From contig JABEUW010000050.1 in the NCBI GenBank assembly GCA_013043945.1, forward strand, positions 1 to 11,874: a stretch of 11,874 nt of DNA. Direction: 5' to 3'. The translations under genes and the position numbers were made by a program. Source of the DNA: Vulcanimicrobiota bacterium (lineage in GTDB: Bacteria > Vulcanimicrobiota > Vulcanimicrobiia > Vulcanimicrobiales > Vulcanimicrobiaceae). This document shows positions 1 through 7,359 of the stretch, piece after piece. Below the pieces are notes generated by a model. It was not told the DNA's origin and did no database searches. It worked only from the letters and a program-made list of their open reading frames with translations. How positions within the stretch are numbered: position 1 is the stretch's first letter; each line of letters opens with the position of its first letter.

Positions 1-2
1 CG

Positions 3-413
3 AGCGCCGGCGGATTCGTAAGCGGAGTCTGGAAAAGAAGCGGCGCGACCGGCATCGCGCTCTCGGCACTCGCGGCCTTCGCCTTGCTGGGAATCGGTGC
101 GCTCGCGCTCGTTGCGCCGGAGCGGCTCGCGCAGGCCTACGGGCTCCCGGTGCGCGAGGGGAACGCGCTCGGTTTCGTCCGGGCGACCGGGGCGCGCGAC
201 GCGATCCTCGGTGCGGCGATCCTCGCAACGGCGGCACGGCACGACCTTTTCGAACTTGCGATCTTCGCGGCGCTCGGTATCCTGCTCTCCGCGTTCGATC
301 TCGCCATCGCCTACGCGCATCTGCGCCGGATGCGTCGCGAACTACTCGCGCACCTCGGGGGAGTCGTCGGCTTTTCGGTGCTCCTCATAATTTTAATCGC
401 CGGAATGCGATAG
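3..413 (+). CDS. DUF4267-like small integral membrane protein, 5' end outside the window
   Basis: The frame is open from the left edge, so the gene starts before the window. The visible 136 residues end at TAG 411-413. A TTG at 84 could be a start, but the residues before it lead smoothly into the first hydrophobic helix, so I treat the gene as truncated by the window edge. The layout is a hydrophobic segment, then a motif of the type APERLAQAYGLP, then a GARDAILG motif, then two more hydrophobic segments with a basic RRMRRE loop between them. The aliphatic helix followed by a P-x-x-x-A-x-x-F/Y-G-L-P patch and G-A-R-D-x-x-L-G is my recollection of DUF4267 proteins, which have no known activity. 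The gene lies 32 bases upstream of pntAA on the same strand with no evident terminator, so read-through into the transhydrogenase genes is possible. Function is unknown. Confidence 0.7.
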   Translation, partial: SAGGFVSGVWKRSGATGIALSALAAFALLGIGALALVAPERLAQAYGLPVREGNALGFVRATGARDAILGAAILATAARHDLFELAIFAALGILLSAFDLAIAYAHLRRMRRELLAHLGGVVGFSVLLIILIAGMR

Positions 414-422
414 GAGTCGCTA

Positions 423-444
423 CGCGGGAGCCGTATGCCCCGCG
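423..444 (+). promoter_or_regulatory. Possible hairpin and 4-codon ORF in the pntAA leader
   Basis: CGCGGG at 423-428 is the exact reverse complement of CCCGCG at 439-444, giving a 6 bp all-GC stem with a 10-base loop that ends one base before the pntAA ATG (446). The only purine-rich ribosome-binding-like stretch, GGGAG at 426-430, is partly inside the 5' arm. ATG at 435 opens a 4-codon frame that ends in TGA at 447-449, so its stop overlaps the pntAA start as ATGA. Whether this controls translation is inference. Short GC stems also arise by chance in DNA this GC-rich. Confidence 0.3.
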
Positions 445-445
445 G

Positions 446-1564
446 ATGATACTTGCCGTACCGCGTGAGAGCGCCGAGCGCGAACACCGTGTCGCACTCG
501 TTCCCGAAAGCGTCTCTAAATTTAAAAAACTCGGGCTGGAAATCCACGTACAGCGCGACGCCGGTCGCGCCGCTTCTTTTCCAGACTCCGCTTACGAATC
601 CGCCGGCGCTCGAATCGTCGCCGACGAAACCGAACTCCTTTCTTCCGCCGACGCACTACTCTGCGTCGCTCGCCCGACCGAAAATCAAATCGCGCGCCTC
701 AAAAAGGGCGCGCTTCTTGTAGGCTTCCTCGATCCGCTCGGCGACCCGGCGTACGCCGCACGTCTCGCTTCGGCCGGTATCGAAGCGCTCGCCGTCGAGA
801 AGATACCGCGCATCACGCGCGCGCAGAGTATGGACGCGCTCTCTTCGCAGAGTAATATCGCCGGATATAAAGCGGTCTTGCTCGCCGCAAGCGCGCTGCC
901 GAAATTTTTCCCGATGCTCACCACCGCGGCGGGAACGATCCCACCGGCAAAAGCGCTCGTGCTCGGCGCCGGCGTCGCCGGGTTGCAAGCGATCGCTACG
1001 GCGCGCCGGCTCGGCGCGGTCGTTAGCGGCTACGACGTCCGTGCCGTCGTCCGCGAACAGGTGCAATCGCTCGGCGCGAAATTTCTCGAGTTCGATCTCG
1101 GCGAGAGCGCCGAGGGATCGGGCGGCTACGCCAAAGAGCTCACCGCCGAACAACAGCAGCGACAGCGCGATTGGATGGTCGAGCAGATCGGCAAGAACGA
1201 CGTCGTGATTACGACCGCGCTCGTTCCCGGCCGTAGGGCCCCGATTCTTATCACCGAAGCGGCGGTCGCCGCGATGGCACCGGGAAGCGTCATCGTCGAT
1301 CTCGCCGCCGAAGCGGGCGGGAATTGCGCGCTGACCAAACCCGACGAAATCGTACTCACCGAGAACGGCGTGCAGATTATCGGCACCACGAACCTGCCCG
1401 CCACGATGCCTTATAACGCGAGCCAACTCTACTCGCGTAATTTGTTCGCCCTGCTTTCGCCGTTTGCGAAGGACGGTACGCTCGCTCTCGATTACAAAGA
1501 CGATGTTATCGTAGGCGCCTGTATCGTCCACGACGGTACTTCACTGATTGGAGCGACGCCGTGA
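446..1564 (+). CDS. pntAA: NAD(P)+ transhydrogenase subunit alpha part 1 (soluble NAD(H)-binding domain I)
   Basis: This 372-residue protein is domain I of the proton-translocating transhydrogenase, which passes hydride between NAD(H) and NADP(H) at the cytoplasmic face of the inner membrane. It opens MILAVPRE, typical of the alanine dehydrogenase/PntA fold. The Rossmann motif GAGVAG is at residues 174-179, followed by the acidic SGYDVR strand end at 194-199. The loop contacting bound NAD(H) and domain III is intact: R122, Q127, D130 and S133 have the spacing of Arg127, Gln132, Asp135 and Ser138 of Rhodospirillum rubrum domain I. No membrane helices follow, so this is the split three-subunit type rather than the fused E. 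coli PntA. No other in-frame start exists close upstream of ATG 446, and the family N-terminus fits it. A Shine-Dalgarno is poor (GGGAG 15 bases upstream). The TGA overlaps the pntAB GTG as GTGA. Confidence 0.96.
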   Translation: MILAVPRESAEREHRVALVPESVSKFKKLGLEIHVQRDAGRAASFPDSAYESAGARIVADETELLSSADALLCVARPTENQIARLKKGALLVGFLDPLGDPAYAARLASAGIEALAVEKIPRITRAQSMDALSSQSNIAGYKAVLLAASALPKFFPMLTTAAGTIPPAKALVLGAGVAGLQAIATARRLGAVVSGYDVRAVVREQVQSLGAKFLEFDLGESAEGSGGYAKELTAEQQQRQRDWMVEQIGKNDVVITTALVPGRRAPILITEAAVAAMAPGSVIVDLAAEAGGNCALTKPDEIVLTENGVQIIGTTNLPATMPYNASQLYSRNLFALLSPFAKDGTLALDYKDDVIVGACIVHDGTSLIGATP

Positions 1565-1875
1565 ACGATATCACACACCTCATTCAACTATTGACCGTCC
1601 TGTTGTTGGCGGTCTTCGTCGGTTTCGAGGTGATCTCGAAGGTTCCGACGACGCTGCACACGCCCTTGATGTCCGCGACCAACGCCATTCACGGCATCGT
1701 GTTTATCGGGGCGATTCTCGTCGTCGGCACGCTCTTCGTCGGGCCCACCTCACCGCTCTTGGCCATCATTAGCGTCGCCGCTCTAACGCTCGGCGCGATT
1801 AACGTGTTCGGCGGTTTTGCGGTGACCGAACGCATGCTGCAGATGTTCAAAAAGAAAGAGGGCCCGCGTTCATGA
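1561..1875 (+). CDS. pntAB: NAD(P)+ transhydrogenase subunit alpha part 2 (membrane domain II)
   Basis: This 104-residue protein forms, with the N-terminal half of PntB, the proton-conducting membrane domain II of transhydrogenase. Three hydrophobic helices are visible at about residues 7-25, 43-61 and 65-86. The stretch from K27 to G45, containing LHTPLMSATNAIHG, is the family signature, and the C-terminal GGFAVTERML is also typical. H44 lies at the start of helix 2, where a histidine in the three-subunit enzymes has been implicated in proton transfer. The GTG start overlaps the pntAA stop and has GGAG at 1550-1553, seven bases upstream. The stop overlaps the pntB ATG as ATGA, so all three subunits are probably translated in a coupled way from one mRNA. 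Confidence 0.95.
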   Translation: MNDITHLIQLLTVLLLAVFVGFEVISKVPTTLHTPLMSATNAIHGIVFIGAILVVGTLFVGPTSPLLAIISVAALTLGAINVFGGFAVTERMLQMFKKKEGPRS

Positions 1876-3263
1876 GCGTTGCGCTAAACCTTGCAAATTT
1901 GGTTGCGGTCGCACTCTTTATCTACGGGCTCCATCAGCTGAATTCTCCGCCGACGGCGCGGGCGGGAAACCGCCTCGCGATGGTCGGCATGGCCATCGCG
2001 TTAGTCTCCACGCTCCTACAGACGCAAGGGATCGGTTGGTGGGCGATTCTCGTCGGCGTGATTCTCGGCGGCGCGATCGGCATCGTCGCGGCGCTGCGCG
2101 TGAAGATGACCGCAATGCCGCAGATGGTCGCGCTCTATAACGGCGCGGGCGGCGGCGCGGCCGCGCTGATCTCCACCCTCGAGTTCTTCGTCCTGGCGAG
2201 CGGCAACGGCGAGAACGCCGTCGTCTCGGTCTCGCTGGTGCTCTCGGCGATCATCGGGTGTTTGAGCTTCGCCGGATCGATCATCGCATTCCTCAAACTT
2301 CAAGAACTGATGACGGGGCGGCCGATTACCTATCCGGGCCAGCAGGTGGTGAACGCCGTAATTTTGCTGGCGATTCTCGGGCTCGCGGGTTGGTTTATCG
2401 CGACGCTCGGAACGATGCCGATCCTCGCCTTCCTCGGATTGTTACTCTGCTCGCTTCTGCTCGGCATCCTCTTCGTGCTGCCGATCGGCGGTGCGGATAT
2501 GCCGGTGGTCATTTCGTTACTCAACTCCTTTACCGGCCTCGCCGTCGCAGTCACCGGTTTTGAGATTAACTCACCCTTACTGATTATCTGCGGTGCGCTC
2601 GTCGGTGCGAGCGGTACGTTGCTCACCGTGATGATGGGCAAAGCGATGAATCGCCCGCTCACCAACGTGCTCTTCGGTGCCTTCGGGTCGGGCGGCGGCA
2701 GCGAACCCGCTGCGGGAAGCGGCGGGCCGCAGCAGATCCGCAGCGCGAGCGCCGACGACGTCGCCATTATGTTGGCGTACGCCGCGAAAGTCATCTTCGT
2801 TCCCGGTTACGGCATGGCGGTAGCGCAGGCGCAACATTCGGTGAAGGCGCTCGGCGATCAATTGGAAAAGCGAGGCGTGAAGGTGCTCTATGCCATCCAT
2901 CCCGTCGCCGGCCGCATGCCGGGACACATGAACGTTCTGCTCGCGGAATCGAACGTTCCTTACGAACAGCTCCTCGATATGGAGGATGCCAACCCCGAGT
3001 TCCCGACCACCGACGTCGCATTGGTGATCGGTGCGAACGACGTCACCAACCCGGCGGCGCGAAACGTCAAGAGTTCGCCGATCTACGGAATGCCGATTCT
3101 CGACGTCGACAAAGCGGCGAACGTCATCGTCCTCAAACGTTCGATGCGTTCGGGATTCGCCGGCATCGATAACCCGCTCTACGAGATGCCGAATACCTCG
3201 ATGCTCTTCGGCGATGCAAAGGCGAGCGTCGACGCGCTCACCGCAGCGGTCAAGGCGCTCTAG
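1872..3263 (+). CDS. pntB: NAD(P)+ transhydrogenase subunit beta (membrane part of domain II plus NADP(H)-binding domain III)
   Basis: The 463-residue length is normal for PntB. Residues 1 to about 265 are a run of hydrophobic helices; a glycine-rich linker follows at about 270-290; the C-terminal 175 residues are the soluble NADP(H)-binding domain III. Domain III motifs are clear: GYGMAVAQAQ at 312-321, HPVAGRMPGHMNVLLAE at 343-359, GANDVTNP at 387-394, and KRSMRSGFAGIDNPLY at 422-437. The enzyme uses the proton gradient to make NADPH from NADH. At the position of E. coli PntB His91 this protein has Asn90, in MPQMVALYNG; I recall asparagine there in other split-alpha enzymes, so this probably marks subtype rather than damage. 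AGAGG about ten bases before ATG 1872 serves as ribosome-binding site. The stop lies 3 bases before the GH92 gene. Confidence 0.97.
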   Translation: MSVALNLANLVAVALFIYGLHQLNSPPTARAGNRLAMVGMAIALVSTLLQTQGIGWWAILVGVILGGAIGIVAALRVKMTAMPQMVALYNGAGGGAAALISTLEFFVLASGNGENAVVSVSLVLSAIIGCLSFAGSIIAFLKLQELMTGRPITYPGQQVVNAVILLAILGLAGWFIATLGTMPILAFLGLLLCSLLLGILFVLPIGGADMPVVISLLNSFTGLAVAVTGFEINSPLLIICGALVGASGTLLTVMMGKAMNRPLTNVLFGAFGSGGGSEPAAGSGGPQQIRSASADDVAIMLAYAAKVIFVPGYGMAVAQAQHSVKALGDQLEKRGVKVLYAIHPVAGRMPGHMNVLLAESNVPYEQLLDMEDANPEFPTTDVALVIGANDVTNPAARNVKSSPIYGMPILDVDKAANVIVLKRSMRSGFAGIDNPLYEMPNTSMLFGDAKASVDALTAAVKAL

Positions 3264-3266
3264 CCG

Positions 3267-6200
3267 ATGCTGCGAGCGTCACGAAAGCTGTTCCCGCTCT
3301 TCGTGGCGCTCGCAATCCTCGGCAGTACGCTCGCCGCCGCGCGCACGACGACGACGCCGGTCTCCTACGTCGACCCGTTCGTCGGAACGTCGGGAACGCC
3401 GGTCGGCGGCCCGATCGACGATTTTCCCGGTGCCGACGTCCCATTCGGCATGCTGCAATGGAGCCCCGACACGCCCTCGCAGAACGCGGGCGGCGGCTAC
3501 GAATTTAACGATACGACGATCGACGGTTTGAGCCTCACGCACCTCAGCGGTCCGGGCTGCAACGTGTTCGGCGATTTCGCCGTGTTACCGTTCGTCGGCT
3601 CGCCGCCCGCAACGCTGCAAGGCGTATCGCAACCGTTCTCGCACGACGGTGAAATTGCGGTACCGGGATATTATGCAGTCACGCTCGGCAAACCCGGTAT
3701 CCGTGCCGAACTCACCGTGACCTCGCGCAGCGGCCTCGCGCGCTTTACCTTTCCGCAGACGCACGACGCACTGCTCACCGTCAATCCCGCCTCCGATCAG
3801 GCCGGCGTCGGCGACGCGAGCATTCGCATCGTCGGCACGCACGAGCTCGTCGCGAGCGCTCGGAGCGGACATTTCTGCGGCATGCCCGACCGCTTCACCA
3901 TCTATATGGCGGCGCGATTCAACCGCCCCTTCGCGGCTTCGGGGCTCTACGAAAACGGTCGCGGCCGAAAGGCCGGGGCGTGGTTTCGCTTCGACGCCAC
4001 CAAACGACGCGACGTACGCATGCAGGTTGCGATCTCGTTCGTCAGCGAGGGCGGCGCGTGGCGAAACCTGCGCGCGTCGGCGCGTTCCTGGAGTATCGTC
4101 GACGTTCGCGATCGTGCGCTCGAGCGCTGGAACCGCGTCCTCGGGCGCGTGCGCGTCTCCGGCGGCAGCGATGAGAACCTGCGGACGTTTTACAGCGCGC
4201 TCTACCACACGATGCTCCATCCGAATCTCTTTAGCGACGTCGACGGGCGCTATCGCGGCTTCGACGGAAAAGTCCACCGCGTCGCAGCCGGACACGCATT
4301 TTATGCGAACTTCTCGGATTGGGATATCTACCGCACCGAGATTCCGCTGCTCGCATTGCTCTTTCCCCATCGCACGAGCGATATGATGCAATCGCTCGTC
4401 GACGCGGCGACGCAATCGGGTTGGCTTCCGCGCTGGGCGCTCGCGAACGCCCCAACCGGCGTGATGGGCGGCGACTCGGTCGATCCGGTGATCGCGGGCG
4501 CCTACGCATTCGGCGCGCGCGATTTTTCCGCACGCCGCGCGCTGGCGGCGATGGTGAAGGGCGCGAACGATACCGACGCGCCGCCGGCGTTCGGCTGGTA
4601 CCAAGAACGCCCGGCCGGCGGCGATTTTAACGAGCGCGGATATATCCCCAACGTCTACACCACATCGGTCTCGCCGGTGCCGAACGGCGCTTCGGAGACG
4701 CTGGAATATAGTCTCGACGATTTCTCGATCTCCGCCCTCGCGCGCGCGTTACACGAACGGAAACTCGCGCGAGCGTTTCTCGCTCGCAGCGGGAACTGGT
4801 CGAACCTCTTCGATCGCTCGCTCGGCGAAATCGCTCCACGCGGCCCCGGCGGTGCGTTCGAGCGGACGCGCATCGGCGATAACGGACAGAGCGGATTCCA
4901 AGAAGGGAACGCGGCGCAATACACCTGGATGGTGCCGCAGGATCTTCCCGATCTCATCCGCGGGATGGGTGGGCGCGCTGCAGCACGCAAACGGCTCGAT
5001 ACGTTCTTCACGCACCTCAATGCCGGGCAGAGCGCACCGTACGCCTGGTTGGGAAACGAACCGAGCATCGGGAGCCCCTGGGTCTATCTTTCGGCGGGCG
5101 CACCCTGGCGCGAAGAGCGCGTCGTCCGCGCCGCGATGACGCGACTCTGGGGCGATCGCCCCGACGGCCTCCCCGGTAACGACGATCTCGGAACGATGAG
5201 TGCGTGGTACGTCTGGAGCGCGCTCGGCCTCTATCCGCAGAATCCCGCCGAACGCTATCTCGATATCGGCGCGCCGCTCTTTCGGCATGCGACGATCCTC
5301 CCTTCGCACGGACCGGTCATCACCATCGATGCACCGCAGGCCGCGACCGACGCGCCCTACGTTCGAGCGCTCTCGGTCGACGGGCGCCCGTGGAACCGCC
5401 CGTGGATCGCGCTCCCGCCGAGCGGAACGCTGCATCTTTCGTTTACGCTCGGTACGGAGCCGAACCGTTCGTGGGGAAGCGCGAGCGCCGACGCACCGCC
5501 CTCCTTCGCACCCGCGCACCTGCATTTTCCCGCATCGACGGCGATGACGATGGAACGGAGCCCCGGTGGATTTACGGTTCTCAATCCGGGCGCGCACGCG
5601 CACCACGTCACCTGGAGCACGGCGATCGCCGCTCCCGCGCGCGTCTCGCCGCGAACCGGCTCGCTCCTCGTTCCGGCGGGCGGGCGCGCGCATGTAGCGC
5701 TCGCCGTATCGAGCGCCGACGCGCCCGCCGGTCTCTACGACATACACGTAATCGCGCGCGCGGGGAACGGAGCGCGCTTCCCTTCGTTGCTGCTCTATCG
5801 CACCGGCGCGCGCGGCGTCGATCCCGATGCGCTCGCATGGCTCGTCGATCGTTCGCACGACCGCGTCATTCCCTTCGATCTTCGTACGCTCGCGCGCGGC
5901 CCCGCGGTAGCGGTCGGTAAGAACCCGCTCGATGCGGTGCTCTCGCGCGATAATCGAACGCTCTTCGTCGGGAACCGCGGCGGGGACAGCGTCACCGCGA
6001 TCGATACCGTAACGCGCCGCGCGATCGCAACGATTGCGGTGAAGAGCCCCGACGGCCTCGCACTCTCGGCGCACGGAAACGGCATCTGGGTTGCGAACTA
6101 TCGCGCGGATACCGTCGAACGGATCGACGTTGCGACGTTGAAAGTCGGCGTGCCGATCGCGGTCGGCAAACATCCTCGTTGGATCGCCGTCGCTCCCGAC

Positions 6201-6731
6201 GGCTCGCGCATCTACGTGACCGATCAGGGCGCCGATACCGTAACGCCGATCGATCTGCGGACTCAGCGTGCGCTTCCCGCCGTCGCGGTCGGCCGCGAAC
6301 CGACCGGCATCGCGATCTCACCCGACGGGCGCACGCTCTACGTCGCCAACAATCGTAGCAACGACGTGAGCGTTATCGACACCGCGACGCTCCAAGTGCT
6401 CGCCGCACTTCCCGCAGGCGCGCAGGCGCAGATGGTTGCGATTTCGCCGAACGGGCGGCTCGCGTACGTTCCCAATCTCGACGGCATCTCGGTAACGCCG
6501 ATCGATCTCACGACGCGCAGGGTCTCGCCCGCTATCGTCGTCGGCGGCGCGCCGTTCGAGGCCGCGTTTACTCCCGGGGGCGCGAGCGCGTACGTCATCG
6601 ATATGCGCGATAACGCATTGGTTCGTATCGACGTCGCGCGCGGCCGCGCCGGTTCCCCGCTGCTGTACGCCCCGGGAATCATCACCATGGCGATGCCGCA
6701 CGGATCATCGGCGCTTCTTCCGTTGCCCTGA
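3267..6731 (+). CDS. Secreted GH92-family alpha-mannosidase fused to a C-terminal seven-bladed beta-propeller
   Basis: This 1154-residue protein starts with a signal peptide: basic LRASRK, a hydrophobic core, and AAA at 23-25 as likely cleavage site. Residues ~34-740 are a GH92 glycosidase, a family of calcium-dependent exo-alpha-mannosidases. Its marks are YVDPFVGT (34-41), FPGADVPFGMLQWSPDT (53-69), LTHLSGPGC (90-98), SGFQEGNAAQYTW with the expected acid E546, and GNDDLGTMSAWYVWSALGLYP with D639 and D640 in the expected catalytic-base region. Ordinary GH92 proteins stop near this point, at roughly 700-800 residues. Here residues ~752-848 form a beta-rich, Ig-like segment, and 852-1150 form seven YVTN/YncE-type repeats ending in SALLPLP. 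The frame is unbroken and composition does not change at the join. ATG 3267 follows the pntB stop by 3 bases with only weak AAGG upstream, suggesting coupled translation. Substrate linkage and the propeller's role cannot be read from sequence. Confidence 0.93.
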   Translation: MLRASRKLFPLFVALAILGSTLAAARTTTTPVSYVDPFVGTSGTPVGGPIDDFPGADVPFGMLQWSPDTPSQNAGGGYEFNDTTIDGLSLTHLSGPGCNVFGDFAVLPFVGSPPATLQGVSQPFSHDGEIAVPGYYAVTLGKPGIRAELTVTSRSGLARFTFPQTHDALLTVNPASDQAGVGDASIRIVGTHELVASARSGHFCGMPDRFTIYMAARFNRPFAASGLYENGRGRKAGAWFRFDATKRRDVRMQVAISFVSEGGAWRNLRASARSWSIVDVRDRALERWNRVLGRVRVSGGSDENLRTFYSALYHTMLHPNLFSDVDGRYRGFDGKVHRVAAGHAFYANFSDWDIYRTEIPLLALLFPHRTSDMMQSLVDAATQSGWLPRWALANAPTGVMGGDSVDPVIAGAYAFGARDFSARRALAAMVKGANDTDAPPAFGWYQERPAGGDFNERGYIPNVYTTSVSPVPNGASETLEYSLDDFSISALARALHERKLARAFLARSGNWSNLFDRSLGEIAPRGPGGAFERTRIGDNGQSGFQEGNAAQYTWMVPQDLPDLIRGMGGRAAARKRLDTFFTHLNAGQSAPYAWLGNEPSIGSPWVYLSAGAPWREERVVRAAMTRLWGDRPDGLPGNDDLGTMSAWYVWSALGLYPQNPAERYLDIGAPLFRHATILPSHGPVITIDAPQAATDAPYVRALSVDGRPWNRPWIALPPSGTLHLSFTLGTEPNRSWGSASADAPPSFAPAHLHFPASTAMTMERSPGGFTVLNPGAHAHHVTWSTAIAAPARVSPRTGSLLVPAGGRAHVALAVSSADAPAGLYDIHVIARAGNGARFPSLLLYRTGARGVDPDALAWLVDRSHDRVIPFDLRTLARGPAVAVGKNPLDAVLSRDNRTLFVGNRGGDSVTAIDTVTRRAIATIAVKSPDGLALSAHGNGIWVANYRADTVERIDVATLKVGVPIAVGKHPRWIAVAPDGSRIYVTDQGADTVTPIDLRTQRALPAVAVGREPTGIAISPDGRTLYVANNRSNDVSVIDTATLQVLAALPAGAQAQMVAISPNGRLAYVPNLDGISVTPIDLTTRRVSPAIVVGGAPFEAAFTPGGASAYVIDMRDNALVRIDVARGRAGSPLLYAPGIITMAMPHGSSALLPLP
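5820..6722 (+). repeat. Seven tandem 42-residue beta-propeller blades in the GH92 gene
   Basis: Equivalent positions of the strand motif x-V-x-x-I/F-D fall at residues 867, 909, 950, 992, 1034, 1076 and 1118, a period of 42 with one 41. Each unit runs A-I/V-S-P-D/N-G-x-x-x-Y/F-V-x-N, then D-x-V-T-x-I-D, then a strand ending V-G-x-x-P. At DNA level GTAACGCCGATCGATCT occurs at 6240-6256 and again at 6492-6508, exactly 252 bases (84 codons, two blades) apart. The count of seven suits a closed propeller of the YncE/surface-layer YVTN type. Blade one (852-888) and blade seven are the most divergent. Confidence 0.85.
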
Positions 6732-7115
6732 GAGAGCCGGCTGCCGGTATGCCTCCAACGCCGAATCGAGCGTCATGAGGCGCGCGTCCTCAAGCATCGC
6801 CTGAACGATGATGAGCCGGTCGAATGGATCGCGATGGTGCAGTGGGAGCGCTTCGACGGCGGCCGCGTGTCGCGCCGAAATCGCGATGACACGGCCACCG
6901 AGAGCCTTCATGCGGCTACGCACGAATTCGCCGACCGGCATCGGCAAACGAAGTTTTCCAATCGAGCTTTTAATCGCCATCTCCCAGACCGATGCAACGG
7001 AGAGGAGCCGTTCGTCGGCGCCCTCGATGCTTCGTCGCATCGTCGCGGGAATGCGTTTGGGCTCCGCGAGAAGGCTGAGAAACACATGGGTGTCGAGCAG
7101 GACGCGGCCGCTCAC
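6705..7115 (-). CDS. vapC: VapC-type PIN-domain toxin (ribonuclease)
   Basis: This 136-residue PIN-domain protein is the likely toxin of a type II toxin-antitoxin pair; VapC toxins are magnesium-dependent RNases that cut tRNA or rRNA when unrestrained. The acidic residues expected in the active site are present: D8 in VLLDTHVFL, E45 in SVWEMAIK, D96/D99 in HRDPFDRLIIVQA and D117 in LMTLDSALEAY. It belongs to the subgroup beginning LDTH, though the tryptophan that often follows is missing. The GTG start overlaps the vapB stop as GTGA and has AGGAG five bases upstream, so the start is secure. The basic tail SGQRKKRR is encoded opposite the last codons of the GH92 gene, a 27-base tail-to-tail overlap. 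Target RNA unknown. Confidence 0.88.
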   Translation of the reverse strand: MSGRVLLDTHVFLSLLAEPKRIPATMRRSIEGADERLLSVASVWEMAIKSSIGKLRLPMPVGEFVRSRMKALGGRVIAISARHAAAVEALPLHHRDPFDRLIIVQAMLEDARLMTLDSALEAYRQPALSGQRKKRR

Positions 7116-7336
7116 GAATACTCCTGAAAATCGCTTGGAGTCGCGTCGAAATCATCGGCGATAAAAATGCGCCCGGCGTCCATGCCGAGGGCGTCGGCAA
7201 ATGACGGTTTCTCGATCGGCGTGAGGCGGACGAGCGGCACCCCATTGCGCGCGAGGACAACCTCCTCACCTGCAAGCGCCTCGGCAACGAGCGCGGAGAG
7301 ATGCGTCTTTGCCTCGTAAAGGTTGGCGGTTTTCAT
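7112..7336 (-). CDS. vapB: Phd/YefM-type antitoxin of the vapBC pair
   Basis: This 74-residue protein is the antitoxin partner. The N-terminal half (MKTANLYEAKTHLSALVAE, then GEEVVLARNGVPLVRLTP) is the Phd/YefM DNA-binding fold, which binds the operon's own promoter as part of the antitoxin-toxin complex. The C-terminal tail, with GRIFIADDFDATPSDF, resembles the flexible acidic segment that wraps and blocks PIN toxins, where a DDFD-type motif is common. It ends in TGA overlapping the vapC GTG. A palindromic sequence and a -10-like element lie just upstream (7341-7359). No strong Shine-Dalgarno precedes the ATG and the leader looks very short. The family symbol is used loosely: the fold is Phd/YefM rather than AbrB-like. 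Confidence 0.88.
   Translation of the reverse strand: MKTANLYEAKTHLSALVAEALAGEEVVLARNGVPLVRLTPIEKPSFADALGMDAGRIFIADDFDATPSDFQEYS
7121..7125 (-). promoter_or_regulatory. Ribosome-binding site of vapC
   Basis: On the minus strand AGGAG lies five bases before the vapC GTG, inside the last codons of vapB. It fixes the vapC start and supports separate but coupled translation of the toxin. Confidence 0.8.
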
Positions 7337-7340
7337 AGGC

Positions 7341-7359
7341 CTAGTCTACCATACTAGAC
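7341..7359 (-). promoter_or_regulatory. Candidate autoregulatory operator and -10 element of vapBC
   Basis: Two nested inverted repeats are visible: CTAGT (7341-7345) with ACTAG (7353-7357), and GTCTA (7344-7348) with TAGAC (7355-7359). On the minus strand TAGTAT (7351-7356) inside them resembles a -10 box, which would place transcription start only about 8 bases before the vapB ATG. Type II antitoxins of this fold normally bind such palindromes over their own promoter. No convincing -35 box is visible. The local AT content stands out from the GC-rich surroundings. Confidence 0.55.

Noticed and set aside
656..1531. 291-residue minus-strand open frame opposite pntAA
   Set aside because: Shadow of a fully convincing pntAA.
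3585..4604. 339-residue minus-strand open frame
   Set aside because: Antisense shadow of the GH92 catalytic domain with no recognisable motif.
4749..6173. 474-residue open frame on the minus strand inside the GH92 gene
   Set aside because: It lies fully antisense to a gene with clear family motifs. The arginine-rich translation is typical of the reverse strand of GC-rich codons.
6731..6760. GCCGGCTGCCGG sequence as a terminator after the GH92 gene
   Set aside because: It gives at most a 4 bp stem with a 3-base loop and no T-run.
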